From NCBI GenBank assembly GCA_027257055.1, contig JAPVLO010000059.1, forward strand, positions 3,844,001 to 3,908,000: a stretch of DNA of 64,000 bases, written 5' to 3'. A program made the translations under genes and the position numbers. The notes below the pieces were generated by a model. That model worked only from the letters and a program-made list of their open reading frames with translations. It made no database searches and was not told the DNA's origin. Below are positions 1 through 11,618 of the stretch, one piece after another; positions within the stretch are counted from its first letter, which is position 1; each line of letters opens with the position of its first letter. Source of the DNA: Cephalopachus bancanus (lineage: Eukaryota > Chordata > Mammalia > Primates > Tarsiidae).

Positions 1-150
1 CTAGTGTAAGCTGTGGGGGCCGTCACCAATCTCCTGTTGACATTTTAGACCAGCATGCACGTGTTGGGGAAGAATACCAGGAACTGCAACTTGATGGCTT
101 TGACAACGAGTCTTCTAACAAAACCTGGATGAAAAACACAGGGAAAACAG
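1..150 (+). CDS. PTPRG: PTPRG coding exon, carbonic-anhydrase-like domain (5' end outside window)
   Basis: Internal exon of receptor-type tyrosine phosphatase gamma, a type I membrane protein. Its extracellular N-terminal domain resembles alpha carbonic anhydrase and is known to bind contactins. Bases 1-2 finish a codon, 3-149 give 49 open codons, and 150 is the first base of a split codon. The translation reads [17 protein letters not shown] and ends in TWMKNTGKT, matching PTPRG as I remember it. HQSPVDI corresponds to the conserved RQSPVDI strand of carbonic anhydrases. Two N-glycosylation sequons are visible (NES and NKT). The exon ends at a donor GT at 151-152 (ACAG|GTAGAC). The 5' boundary is beyond the window. 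PTPRZ1, the paralog, fits clearly worse. The identity is strongly supported by the second exon downstream in the right phase. Confidence 0.95.
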
Positions 151-234
151 GTAGACTATGACTTTTTTACCTGTCCACAGAGCAACATGAACTGTTTTGC
201 TCCTAAATAGTGCACATTGCTGTAGGGAGCCTAA

Positions 235-420
235 ATCAGCTCCTGGTTTGAGAACTAGCTGTGTGACTGGGCAAATACTTAACCACTCTGTGCCTCTGTT
301 GTTTTTTTTTTTTTAATATGTAAATTGTGGATAATAAAATAGTATCAATCTCATAGGATTGTAGTGATTAAATGAGTTAATAGAAGGAAGGTGCATAGAA
401 TGGACTTCAGAAACCTACCC
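235..420 (-). mobile_element. MIR SINE fragment
   Basis: The stretch reads like the antisense MIR core: 'ctgtgtgactgggcaaatacttaaccactctgtgcctc', a T-run, then 'tcataggattgtagtgattaaatgag'. This is the familiar pattern of an old mammalian-wide tRNA-derived SINE. Boundaries are approximate. Confidence 0.7.
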
Positions 421-612
421 AATGTGGTAGCTTCTGGCCACATGTGACTGTTTGAATTTAATTAAAAATTAAATGAGATTAAAATTTGTTGTCTCTGTTG
501 TCTAGGCACTTTTCAAGTGCTCATCATCCACATATGGCTAGTGATTAATATATTGGACAGCTCAGATAGAGTTCATTCTGATATTGCAGAAAGTTCTATC
601 AGGTAGCATTGT
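421..612. mobile_element. hAT-type MER DNA-transposon relic
   Basis: Motifs 'tggccacatgtgact', 'acttttcaagtgctcatcatccacatatggctagtg', 'ttggacagctcagatagag' and 'gcagaaagttctatc' match a common non-autonomous mammalian hAT family. That family has terminal 'ggccacatgtggct' and 'gcagaaagttctattgg' blocks. I am unsure of the exact MER name. Confidence 0.55.
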
Positions 613-1499
613 GCCAAATATGCAAATGGAAAAAGAATTCTTATCTTCTTGAGATTTTGCTTTGTTCGTATTTCTTATTATATTAGAGTGCAGATGAACT
701 GTCTCATCCCTTTGTGTATCAAACCAGTAATTTGATTCTTCTACTTCCCCCCACTTGTCATTTTGGGATTTGTGAATATGCAGCATCATCTTTTCACCTA
801 ATGCCAAGAGATGCCTCCCTGTCAATTACCGTTGTGCAAATATCAATTCCTAGATTGTCCGTGTGAGTAGCAGAGAATGCCTTGCTGTGCTCCACTGTCC
901 AATCTGAAAATAAGCCCCGGGATGTGATACTGCTTCTACACTTAGTGTTGCCTGGGGTTCTGTTGATGCTTAAAGATATTTTTTCACTGTTATTACTTAA
1001 CGACTTATAACTTTAACCCATTAAAACAAGTTTTCTCTCTCTCTTTTTAAAATGAACCCTTTGTAACCAAGGATGTCACTGCACACCACTCTTAGTAATC
1101 CCTTCCAGGAGGCTTGGCTGCCAAAAACCTGCATGCAGGCCTAAAATGACTTCACTCCCAGCCCTTTGGTCCCATTCATGTTGTAGGTCACAGAGATGCC
1201 TTTTTTTTTTTTTTCGTTTTCTTAAACCTCACTGGCTACATGGGCAGCTTTGGAGATCTGTTTGCTTTCCTTTTTCAAACTACCATTTGTCTGAGATTAT
1301 TCATGGCTGATTGCTTTGCCTGTCTTCTTCATAGAATTTCTCCCCACTCACTCAGCACAGTGTTTCTTGGCTTTGGGCTCCCTTTAATAATCCTCTCATA
1401 AATAATTCTCCTGTAGCAGGCTACCTTCTCCTGTACTTTGATTTGTTTGTTTGAGTAGCAGCTTAGGAAATACTTGTGAGTCAATAATGTTGTTCGTAT

Positions 1500-2070
1500 G
1501 TACCTTTTCATCCTCACCTGTGCTTATTATACCAATTTAGAGTTTATCTATCAGTGGTCCTACTTTCTTTTCAAAATATGGAGGTTCTTTGGAGAACTGG
1601 AGTGGGAATATTAGTCTTCAGACCATCTGAATGTAGTGGATGAGAGCTTTGCCACACTGGGTGTAATCAGAGCTTGGTGTTGCGTGTTGCCTCAGTACCA
1701 CATTCTGGAAGCCTGCCACAGGCAATTTGCTGGGCTCTCTGATACGGTTTTCTACTTGACTTGCAACGCTTGACAGCTTTCTGCAAAGATAACACATTTC
1801 AGTGACAGCTTTCAGCTTGGTATCACCAATGACAGGTTTTAGACGTATGTAGGGTTCACTCAATGCAAGTTGATTCATGACCTTGGTCTTCCAGAAGCTG
1901 ATTATCAATCTCTGTCACTCTGCTGACTTCCTAAAGTGATCCACAACTTGTTGCATATCTGTGAGTACAATGTACCTGATTTTAGAGCACAGCTATCCAA
2001 ATACGAACACATCTGTCTCAGAGATTTCAGAAGCACAGCATTCTGAGACGTAGAAATAAATGTTTGTTAC
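1500..2070 (-). pseudogene. Antisense coding-like relic, possible old processed pseudogene, parent unknown
   Basis: On the minus strand one frame stays open for most of about 1,618-2,000, with a single stop near 1,915. It reads like protein: MNQLALSEPYIRLKPVIGD, then a helix-rich stretch with CYLCRKLSSVASQ and QCGKALIHYIQM. Past the stop at about 1,617, other coding-like words continue in shifted frames (PPYFEKKVGPLIDKL, then GEDEKVHTNNIID). That is what a decayed intronless copy of an mRNA would give. I see no poly(A) tail, no target-site duplication and no parent I can name. It could also be chance openness. Confidence 0.3.
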
Positions 2071-3524
2071 TTCTCAAACCACTTATTACTGTAAAGTTCA
2101 TGACATTATATTAGATAGACCACTATCTCATAAGTACTCTAAGATGATTCTTTAGGAGGAGTTTTCAAAAAGTGACAGCCAGTTATATACAATTTGAAAT
2201 AAGAACATGGTATTTTTTTTTTAATCTTGAAAAATTTTCAGCTTATGGTGGATTAGGAACTTGAGTGCAGAATTCAACTTGTCTTCTTTTTTTAAAGTCA
2301 CAAATCTAGAAACTTCTTTCATTCTGTAGAGCTTAAAATGCCAAATGAATTAAAAAATTTTCCAAATATTTTGGAGAAATGAGAATTCATTTGCCATCTC
2401 TTTTGTCTGGATCATACAAATTCAGCTGAACAGTGCACATTTGTACGGGCTCAATAAACATGGGGTTGATAATGTCCACAATGAATGGGTATTGATAGGC
2501 AACCAGGGCAATTCCAGTTTTATAAAAACACATATCATTGCACTATAATTTTGAAAGATGTTACAATTGGGGAAAACAGAATAAAAGAGTCACAGTATCT
2601 CTCTGTATTATTTTTCATAACTGCATGTGAGTCTACAATTCTGAGATATATTAAAAGTTAAATTAAAAAACCCATATATCATAATCCACATGATCTGTCT
2701 TTATTGCAGTCATTCATTTTATATCTTTCTTGCATACTTAGATGAGGAAAAAACTTCTTTTTCTTAAATCATTAATTTTTAAGCAACACATATTTTTCTT
2801 CTCTAAAAGTATTTTTTTGAACCTTGTAGTTCCAGAAAATAAATTCAGGAGGGAGTATTTATTTTTTTCTGATGGAAATTTACAGGTCACTTATCTGTAA
2901 AATAGACTCTGTCTTTTGTATATTAAAATATGAATATAGAAAGTTAATATTTAAAGCAGCCTATTACATACAGACAGTAACTTTCCCATAAAACAGTTTA
3001 AATGTTCAGATCTGTCTTAACCCTCTGAGAGTGCTATATATCCAATCCAACATAATCAATAGAGCGACATGGCTATACCCAGCCCACTTCTCGAAAGTTG
3101 TCTAAAATATCTTTACAAGACAGATAGCATCTCTCTATTTCTTCCTGAGGAGCCATAACTAACTATTGTGTCATTTCCCATTTGATTTCATCTAAAGTTA
3201 TTTCCCTTTTTTTCAGTTTTGTAGAATGAAAAGATAATGCATTCATCAAGAACATTTCAGGGCAGTCTTGCTGTTCCCAGCATTAGCTTCTAGTTAAATG
3301 ATCAGAATTTAAGACTTAGCCAGTGCTTATGATGTATGTTAATAAGCCAGGGCCTCGCATGAATTTTAACTATTTGGAGGGTTTTTCCGAAACTATGTTT
3401 TTTACATTCCATACTAACGACAAATAGTAAAATTGCCATAATGCACACTACTTTTATTTTCTCACTTTATATTGGTTTACTAGGTTTTTTCTTTTCCCTT
3501 GCCTACATTCTTTCTCATGTATGT

Positions 3525-3600
3525 GCATATACCACAGTGCCTGGCACAGATGGATTCAAGAAATGGTTGTTAAACTAATAAAAGAATCAATGAAAGGGAA
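3525..3600 (-). mobile_element. MIR/L2 3'-end fragment
   Basis: The words 'accacagtgcctggcacag' and 'gattcaagaaatggttgttaaac' are typical of the tail of an old MIR or L2 copy. It is short and strongly diverged. Confidence 0.4.
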
Positions 3601-4305
3601 ACTAGGTGTACTTAAGTAGGTCAAGAATCATTTCCTAGTATGTTGCTGAGCCTGTAAAATTAAGACAAAGATTAGGAGACTGTTGCATTGATTTTATTTT
3701 GGCTGGCGCTTACACCGTAGGAGCACACAAACGCAAGCTAAGGAAGGAATGAACTAATTGCAAGCTAGTAAAAAGAGGAAAATAAAATCTTAGCAACCTT
3801 GGTCATTTCCACGTGCCATTTCCCTAACTGAGCGTGTGACCTAGGCTGAGTGTCAGAGGAAGATGTTGCTTTGTTGCTCTGCTCAGACAAAGTCTCTGTC
3901 CCCCAAAGTCAGGTGATTGTCTTAAGTTGAAAGGTCCTCTTAGTTCTATTCATTGCAGTCCACAGCTTAAGCTAACTGCTGCCTCTGTACATCCCTGAAG
4001 AGTATGATATCTTCCCTGGTCCGTGGAGACAAGGATGTGAACCTTACTGAGAGCCAACACCAGGCTACCACTATATATGGGTGCCTTACAGGGTTTTTGG
4101 TGACAATCTTTATGTTGTTTGATCTCATTCCCAAACTGATGGACTTTCATGCCTGGCCTCTATTTAAGATGTGGTTCCATAGTACTGGCATAGTTGTCCA
4201 AGTGTAGCATGAAAGCAAAACCCGTTAGCAATCTTGAGATTGGTAAGGGAGTTTCCAGAAAATGTGTGTGTGTGTGTCTTCCTATTTTTGGACACTTCAG
4301 ACTTT

Positions 4306-4372
4306 TAAAAAAAATTTTTATTTTAAAGTTGGGTTTAAATGTAGGGTTAGGTATACAAATGTTCATTATGCA
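4306..4372 (-). mobile_element. Short 5'-truncated L1 3' end (antisense)
   Basis: A-rich/T-rich start, then 'attttaaagttgggttt' and 'agggttaggtatacaaatg', then 'ttcattatgcaggtaccc'. The same block recurs at 62,041-62,189 and, in part, at 28,385-28,445. It resembles the reverse complement of a primate L1 3' UTR ending at the poly(A) tail. Only about 65 bases remain. Confidence 0.55.
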
Positions 4373-5869
4373 GGTACCCTGGACTTTCTATTTCTATTCT
4401 GTTGTTGGACTAGATATATCTTTCTCTGTACAGTTCTGTGAGCTTTTACTGTTTTGGGGATTCATTGTCTACCACCTTTCCTCTTGTGTCTCCTCCTTGG
4501 ATATGCTTCCTCTGGGTTATGTCTCTGTCTCTGTACCTGTTTTTGACTATGTTCACTCCCTGCTTCTAGCGTTGGCCCCATTCTCTTCCTTCTTCCTGTC
4601 TTTTTTCCTTGGAACTGGCCACAGAAGATAACTAAAGTTTAAAAAATGTTTTTGTTTATTGTATCTGTGGAGTTGATAACAATAATCTAAATATATTTTC
4701 ATTTCATTATAAAAGCTTTCTTATTCCTCATGATGTTGGCTGGAGAGGGTGTGAACAAATTAAATACATGAATGATTTGTCAAGTGTAATTTTAGGGGGT
4801 TCCTAACTCACCTAGCACCAAATCATTACTTTTGTTTTTATTATAATACTTCCACACTCACCTCAGCTCTTAATGATCCTTCATAAGTATAAATGTGGGG
4901 CACTATTGACAGACGGTTATGGGGTTATCATTCCTGGGTAACAGTTTGTTATGTGTCTTTTTTTTTTAACCCTGAGCTTTGTTTGTGTTACTAATGAATT
5001 GATCATTTCACTTACTTTAGAGGCTGCCAAGCTGATTAGAAGCAAAATATCAGCCAAGTAGACAGATGTTTGGACACATCTGGGTGGTTGGCATCATTTC
5101 TTTTGGGCGTGCTCAACCCTTTGTAATACCCGGGGCATCTCTGGTTGGCTTAAGGTTACCCAAAAAAGAAAATTTAATTTTAAACAGTCAAACTTTTGTG
5201 GAGGGAATACTAAGTGTGTTCTTGCCCTTTGCTTTATAAATTTTTCCATTTCAAATGCCCAATTTTTGAGTTCATATTACTATCCAGTCTTACCTGAACC
5301 CTGGAATCGAACGAAGAGCTCTTTCACTGGGAACCAAGAGCTGATTCCCTGGGTCTCTCTTTGTCTAGGTATTCTTCAAACCGTGCTTCATGTCTATTAA
5401 ACTTCATTTCCTTTCTGTTTTCCTCACAACCCCAGTCCCTGTATTTAGGTGGTAGGAACTAGATTTGGTGGAGACAGAAGTCTAACTAACCAATTACCCT
5501 GAGCGTTGAGGGTCATCTCTGAAGACCTCACTTTTTTAGGGTACAAAATCCTCTGCTAGCATTCCCCCCATCTTCATATATTATGTGGTTAAAGGGTTAA
5601 CTAGTCCACTTTGTTCATCTTGCTCAGTTCAGCAGAGAGTTCACTGAGACCCAGGATCATCCCATGGCTTGTCATCTCTTGGATAGCTGAGGTTGCTCCA
5701 ACTCAGCATGTCCAGTGTCTCTTTACTGGATGGCAGCAACAACCTCCTAACTTTGGTTTATACCAACAAGATGCTATTTTTCTCCCAGGTCTTCTCCACA
5801 GAGTAGCCAGAGTAATCTACTTAGTTCTCTAATCTGGTTTTATCTGTCTGTCATCTCGCCCTCTTTCTT

Positions 5870-6280
5870 TCTTATTCCCTCTTTGAATCATATCAGGACT
5901 TCCTTTTCTCTTTGGACAAAGACATGCTCAGTGTCCCTGTACCATTCTTTAGCCTCACGTCCCATCTTGCTCTCTGTGTAACTGTCACCGAGCTTCCGCC
6001 TCCTGACTACTACTACCACAGGGCCTTCGCATGAGCTGGTTCTCCCTTGATGTTTTCCCTCCTTGTTGGCACTTCCCACGGTAGCTCCTTTATCTCTCAG
6101 CTCAGACCTTGACACCTCCCCTTCTCTTGCCTGGAGTTGGATGCCCAGTTGGTACAACTTATAGGTTTGTTTCTGTTGTCTATTTAGTTCCTAGAGCCTG
6201 TCTTCCCAGTGACCATAAGTTCCATCAGGGCAGGAGTTGTATCTGATTTACCTACCTTTTTTTCCCCAGTAATTACTGAA
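5870..6280 (-). mobile_element. L2 LINE 3' fragment
   Basis: Antisense L2 features: 'cacagggccttcgcatgagctggttctccct', 'cagctcagacc', 'ttccatcagggcaggagttgtatctg' and a final 'cccagtaattactgaatatt'. These correspond to the remembered L2 tail (the minus-strand reading of 'agctcaaatgtcacc...catgagggcagggactttgtc'). Confidence 0.65.
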
Positions 6281-6849
6281 TATTTCAAAAACTAAACACC
6301 AGTGGCTACAGGGAAGTTAGCAGAAAGTCATAACTAGAGCCCATGCATTCCAACTTTCAGATGAGAGCCCCAGTGCATCCCTCTGAGGGACCCAAGTATC
6401 TGGGGTCCATCATTAAGATCCAATATTGATAGACTTGTTTCACTTTATAGCATTGACAATGGTGAGGGGGTAGAGGGGCATGGCAAGATAGTAAGCAGCT
6501 AGTTTCCTTCTCACCCATTAAAAAAAATTTTAGAATCTGCTACGATTTTCTCAGATTTTGGTGTGAACATCTGCTTTAGCCTACAATATACACACATGTT
6601 TAATTTAAGTTATAAACAGTTGCTAGATGTCTTGCTAAGCATGCCATGAATAGAGGGACTGAGTCAAGCTCAGGAGAAAATAAATTCCTTATTTAAGTTG
6701 TGACATGACTCCCACTTTTCCCCTGCCCCTGTGTGCAGCCTGGAGTGTCTTTCCATCATGGGGAGCCCCAGACATAGGCAGAATCTGATGAAAGCTGTGG
6801 ATCCTTTCTTTAGGATGGTGACCTTTGCAAACAACACACAATGCCAGCT

Positions 6850-7035
6850 TCATGCTGTAATGTCGTGTTTGGATTTGAGCCTTCTTCTTATGCCAACCCT
6901 TGTGATTCTCTTTACAAACCTGTGAAGTATCTGCTGTCTTACTCCAGTTCTGACTAGGAAGAGAAGCACCAAGAAGTGCATTAACTTTCTCATCAATGGA
7001 CAGTGGCTGATCTAGAATTCAAATTCGACTTACTG
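6850..7035 (+). mobile_element. MIR-like fragment
   Basis: Weak MIR resemblance: 'tgattctctttacaaacctgtgaagtatctgctg' followed by 'aacttt...ggctgatctagaattcaaa'. This is the usual body of a degenerate MIR. Confidence 0.4.
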
Positions 7036-7318
7036 GCTGCAGAGTCCAGTGGCTAAGCTTCATATATGTATCATGCTCAGAATTTTACTTCTTGTATCAG
7101 AAGAGCATAGATGTCAACAGCCCACCGGTAGCTACTGCTATGGACTTTTGAACTCTAAGTTAAAAAGCACTGAATTTGAAGCCTCCAGCTCCTTCCACCC
7201 TCTCCATCGTTCTGCTTTGATTTTATCACAATCCCTGTTAGCAGTTTAACCACCAGACGGGCTAGTTCTAGGAAGTTCACTCGTTAGTATCTTAGAAAGT
7301 CACTCCAGAAAGTTTTCT

Positions 7319-7636
7319 TTTCTTTCTTTCTTTTTTTCCGAGTTGGAGTCTCACTCTGTGGCCCAGACTGGAGAGTGCAGTGGCTGCTCCTGGCCACCGC
7401 AGCCTCGACCTGCTGGGCTCCGCTGATCCTTCTGACTCAGCCTTCCAAGTAGCTATAACTACAGGCGCACACTACCACACCCGGCTAGTTTTTTTTTTTT
7501 GGTTTTTTTTTTTTTAGTTGTAGAGATGAGGTCTCACCAAGTTGCCCAGGCGGGTCTCGAACCCGCGGGCTCAGGCAATCCACTCACCTCGGCCTCCCAA
7601 AGCGCGGGATTACAGGGTGAGCCACCGAGCCCGGCT
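7319..7636 (-). mobile_element. Alu dimer, tarsier-like type, with target-site duplication
   Basis: Full-length dimer in reverse orientation, from a T-run to 'gagccaccgagcccggc'. A perfect 15-bp duplication tccagaaagttttct flanks it (7,304-7,318 and 7,637-7,651). Lineage marks are 'gagttggagtctcact', 'tctcgaacccgcgggctcaggcaatcc' and 'ggtctcaccaagttgcccagg'. The last mark places it in the subfamily that keeps the 'caacttagtgag' linker, not the shortened one. Confidence 0.95.
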
Positions 7637-7656
7637 TCCAGAAAGTTTTCTACCTC

Positions 7657-8003
7657 TCCATCTGTCTTAGTTCGTTTGGGCTGCTATAACAAAGCACCAT
7701 AAACTAGGTGACTTAAACCCCAAACGTTTCTCTCAGTTTTGGAGGCTGGGAGTCCAGGATCGATGCAGTGGCAGTTTGGTGTCTGGTGAGGGCCTGCTTT
7801 CTGGTTCATAGACTATGCCTTCTTGCTGTATCATCATGTGGAAAGGAAGGCGACTCCTGGGGCCTCTTTTGTAAGTGTACTAATCCCATTCATGAGGGTT
7901 CTACCCTCATGGCCTAATGGCCTTCCAAAAGCCCTACCTCCTCATATCAGCACATTGGGGATTAGAATTTCAATTTCTAAATTTTGAGGGGATGTAACAC
8001 TAT
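7657..8003 (-). mobile_element. MLT1-type ERVL-MaLR LTR
   Basis: Reads as the reverse complement of an MLT1 solo LTR. It starts 'tgtcttagttcgtttgggctgctataacaaagcacc', continues with 'ggaggctgggagtcca', 'tcatgtggaaaggaaggcg' and 'cccattcatgagggttctaccctcatggcc', and ends near 'aaattttgaggggatgtaacac'. The Alu at 7,319 lies immediately beside it. Confidence 0.85.
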
Positions 8004-8266
8004 TGCTTTTTAACTGTTAGCTGTTTGCTCGACATCTTCTAATCTGTGCTCTATCCAGATTCAACTCTTACTGCTATAGTTTAACATTTTAAATTATGGC
8101 TCATTTTTATTTATTAGACTTGTAATATTATGTACTTACTTTTTTCTTTCAATTTGCTAATTTTAATTGTTAATTTATTTTTAAAAAGAAACCTTTTATC
8201 AACACCATAAATGGAAAAAACAGTGCTATTTGACATGGATAGACTTACGACTAGAAATACATCCAC

Positions 8267-8559
8267 AGGCCGGGTATGGTGACTCACATCTATAATCTAG
8301 CACTTTGGGAGGCCCAGGCAGGAGAATCGCTTGAGCCCGGAAGTTCAAGACCAGCTTGGGCAACATAGTGAGACCGGATGCTACGAAAAGAAGATTTGCC
8401 GGGCATGGTGGGAAGCACCTGTGGTCCCAGCTGCAAGAGATGGTGAGGCAGGAAGATCACCTGAGCTCGGGACGTTGCGGCTACAGTGATCTGGATTGCA
8501 CTCTAGACTGGGTAACAGAGTAAAACTCTGTCTCAAAAAAAGAAAAAGAAAAGAAAGAA
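8267..8559 (+). mobile_element. Old Alu dimer (AluJ-like)
   Basis: Plus-strand dimer starting 'ggccgggtatggtgactca' and ending 'actctgtctc' with an A-rich tail. It is strongly diverged and carries the older sequence state ('gagcccggaagttcaagacc', 'aactctgtctc'), not the lineage-specific bases. It likely predates the young Alu wave. Confidence 0.9.
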
Positions 8560-8974
8560 TTATGTTCATAACATATGAAAATAAATTGCCCATGTTGTTG
8601 AATTTTAACTTAATATTTACTCTTGGATAAAAGTATGGGAAAATGTGCAGTTATATTGGTGTCAACTGAGATTTTTTTTCTTAATGTAATAAAAAGTTAG
8701 AAATAATCAAGAAATGGAAGTACCATTTTTCTTCTGTGTTTTAGTGAACTGAAAGCATCTACTTGGCACTGAAGTTCTCCTTCCAAGTAGTATTTGGACC
8801 ACACCTGCCCTTGCTGTTTTTTTCCCTCAAAAGACATTTTTTATTTTGTGGGGAAGGCAATATTGCTTAAAAGATGGAGCTTTCTCTGAAAATGGAGAGT
8901 TACAACTGTGTGGCCACCCTCCTACTGCACACAAGCTCCATCCTTAATTCTAGAAATGAGCTGGAGTATAACTG

Positions 8975-9180
8975 CCATTGGGTGTGTGCTTGCTGGGTTC
9001 CTGGCACTGGGTTAAGTGCTTTCCCAGTGTGATTTCAGTCAGGTGTTAAAACAGACTGGCCAGGTAAGCACTGTTGTTATCACCATTTGAACAGGAGCAG
9101 AAACTGAGGTACAGAGAGGTCACACCCCTGTTAAGTGGCAGAATGGAATTCCAGCATTTCTTGAGTTCATTCATGTAAGA
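8975..9180 (+). mobile_element. MIR SINE
   Basis: Good MIR core: 'ggcactgggttaagtgcttt', 'taagcactgttgttatcacca' and 'gcagaaactgaggtacagagaggtca', followed by 'gttaagtggcagaatgg'. The stretch is about 200 bases. Confidence 0.8.
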
Positions 9181-10494
9181 CATCATTCTGTGTTCTGCAG
9201 TGACTTACCTTTGGCACATTCTGTTTCAACACAGTGCGGTGTTATCAGCAGGCATCAGAAAACTTACATGATAGCTGAGAAAGTTCTCTTTTCCCAATTT
9301 TATATGTACACAAAATATAAGCCGTTTTTGGAGTGGGTGTACGTACATGTAACGTGCTGTGTGCTCTGGTGACAAAAACTATAAAATGAAAAATGAAATT
9401 AATGTTTCAGATTGTACAGTTCCCTAATTATACTTTTAATTATTCATATAATACAAGTAAAATGACCCCTGACAGCGATATAAATGATTTAGGTAAAATC
9501 AAATATTTATGAGATGCTGCTGAGTCCCTGGGTGTATTGTAACAGATGCACTCAAAATGCTTTGCCTTTGTCCTTTGGATGCAAGATGTTATGTATAGAA
9601 TTTATAACCAGCTGAGAATAATCAACAGTATTTAAGATATTAATGAAGTAATGCCTTGGTGTTTTGACAATGGAACCGGATGTGTATGGTTGATATAATA
9701 TAATATTTAGAAGCTATTTGATGATATCTGTATATATATAAATGTTATATTTTAAATAATGTCTCCTAAGATACTGTATTTTGGGGAAACAAAATGATAG
9801 ACCCCTTGCCTGATTTTCTAACATTTTTAAATGGTTAGAAAGTCTGAAATCAGAATGATATTTCATGACAGGTTGCAAATTTTATCAAATTTAAATCTCA
9901 CTGTAGTTAAATAAAGTTTTATCAGAATATAGCATCACCCATTCATTTATGTATTGTCTTTGGCTGCTTCTGCGCTATAAAGATGAGACTGAGTAGTTGC
10001 ACCAGAGACCAAATAGTCTGCAGAGCCTAAAATATTTACAAACTGGCCCTTGACAGGAAAAGTTTGCCCAACCTCTGTTCTAAAACATGCCCAACATAGA
10101 ATAAAAGTGGAACAATGCCATTGCATGTTTAATGCACAAGAAACACTTGCTTTTACTTCACTTTATCCTTTAATTTGCTGTTCTGCTAATTGAACATGCA
10201 CTGTATATTTTTTTCAGAAGTTGGAGAAAAACTGCTTTTTGAATGCAATAAAAAGGGATTTATATGAGAAGGGTTTCTTCACTTGATTTTAATGCTTCCT
10301 TTATATAGAGAAGTGCTGAAACTAATTGCACTATTCTAGAATGGGTCATTAGTCTAGTCCCTATCTTTTATGGAGACCTAATTTTCATGCAGGTTTTCTC
10401 TCTAAAACTCTAACTAGGATCTCTTTAGGAAGAGGAGACAATGAGGATACGAGAGTTTTCCCATGGCTTACACAAGCTTAGCTTTTTATCACAA

Positions 10495-10567
10495 GCCATT
10501 CAGTATATTGGTTGGCATCTTACATGTATTTAGCAGCCAATAAATACTTGTTGAATGAATGAACGAA
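10495..10567 (-). mobile_element. MIR/L2 tail fragment
   Basis: The motif 'agccaataaatacttgttg' followed by 'aatgaatgaacgaatgg' is the usual antisense tail of an old LINE2/MIR copy. The GA microsatellite follows directly. Confidence 0.5.
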
Positions 10568-10581
10568 TGGGTCCACTTAAG

Positions 10582-10584
<3 letters not shown>

Positions 10585-10620
<36 letters not shown>
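10585..10620. repeat. (GA)n microsatellite
   Basis: About 18 uninterrupted GA units after 'cacttaagaaa'. It lies about 1 kb upstream of the second PTPRG exon and is likely length-polymorphic. Confidence 0.95.
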
Positions 10621-10624
<4 letters not shown>

Positions 10625-10925
10625 TGTCACTTGAATAAAATCTGTCTTTTAGGTATTTAGATATTACATTCCTTTTGGGAAAAATAATTATTTCTGTTAG
10701 TGTAAATTCAAGTTCTCAGTTTGTCTTTTTAATTTTTCAAGGAACAGAGATGTGTTTTTGAAATTTATGGTTTGAATTGCTTGAGGTTCCCTATGTTGTA
10801 GATGTTTTCATGTGTTCTTTTGGATGGGCTGAGGGAAGTTTTCTTATACTTGCAATTAAAAGACACAGTAAAGGAAATTAAGTTATCTGGCAGTATTTGA
10901 GTGACTTCATGAGTAGATTTTGCAC

Positions 10926-11150
10926 TGCTCTTTCCTGGGCATTGCTATCCAAAACAAAGACTCTCAACTCTCTTCCCATTTACTATTGCCTTAATATTAG
11001 AAGAACCTGCACATTTTACTTCTTGATAGCTTGCCTATGCTCTTTCCTGGGCACTGCTATCCAAAACAAAGACGCTCAACTCTCTTCCCACTTACTGTTG
11101 CCTTAATGTTAGGAGAACCTGCATATTTTTACTTCTTGATAGCTTGCCTA
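10926..11150. repeat. 112-bp direct tandem duplication
   Basis: Copy 1 (10,926-11,037) and copy 2 (11,038-about 11,150) both start 'tgctctttcctgggca' and end 'cttcttgatagcttgccta'. They differ at only a handful of positions, for example gca/gcg in 'aagac', att/act in 'cccatttac', and one extra T. The unit does not match a repeat I know. It ends about 470 bases before the exon at 11,619. Confidence 0.95.
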
Positions 11151-11590
11151 CATTTTCTGGCCAAAGAAACGTGCCTCTCGTATCTGGCTATCATAAATGT
11201 TTTCCGTCATGTTCCAGATGTTGAATCTTGGCATAGTCCCATGAATCAGTACTTAAAAAGAAAAATCTTGCATTCCAGTTGATTTTGACCATCAAGCAGA
11301 TTTAGGAGATACTGATTCAGAGCGACTTACTCTGTCATTGTCTCCATTTTTAAAAAAATCTGTTAAATGGATAAGTAATTCTGGGATCATTCCCTGGGAA
11401 GTATCATGATTTAGGACCAACTGGTGATCGGAGAACATTCTGCAGCTAGAATATACAAATTTATTCAGACTGGTATTTTCACCTTGTTTTTTCCACAGGT
11501 ATATTAGGGAATAATTCATGTTATGGTGACCATGAACTTTAGTAGAAGCAAAAGAAGAAATCCTTACTTGGTTTTAGAACTCACTTTGTT

Positions 11591-11618
11591 TTCCTGTCTT
11601 CCTTTTCATTTTATACAG
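11591..11618 (+). promoter_or_regulatory. Splice acceptor tract of the second PTPRG exon
   Basis: Pyrimidine-rich tract 'ttcctgtcttccttttcatt' followed by 'ttatacag'. The AG is at 11,617-11,618. This is a normal U2-type acceptor, and it fixes the exon start in the phase required by the upstream exon. Confidence 0.85.

Larger units (their letters stand above)
151..11618 (+). other. PTPRG: PTPRG intron between two CA-domain exons (phase 1)
   Basis: Intron of 11,468 bases starting GTAGAC and ending TTTTATACAG. It splits a Val codon after its first base. It holds repeats listed separately and long stretches in which I recognise nothing, notably about 2,080-3,520, 4,650-5,850, 8,580-8,970 and 9,190-10,490. 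These are AT-rich with stops in all frames. Confidence 0.9.

Noticed and set aside
4194..4631. 145-codon plus-strand frame with hydrophobic segments
   Set aside because: It crosses an antisense L1 end and a T-rich stretch; no family, no splice sites, composition of T-rich intron.
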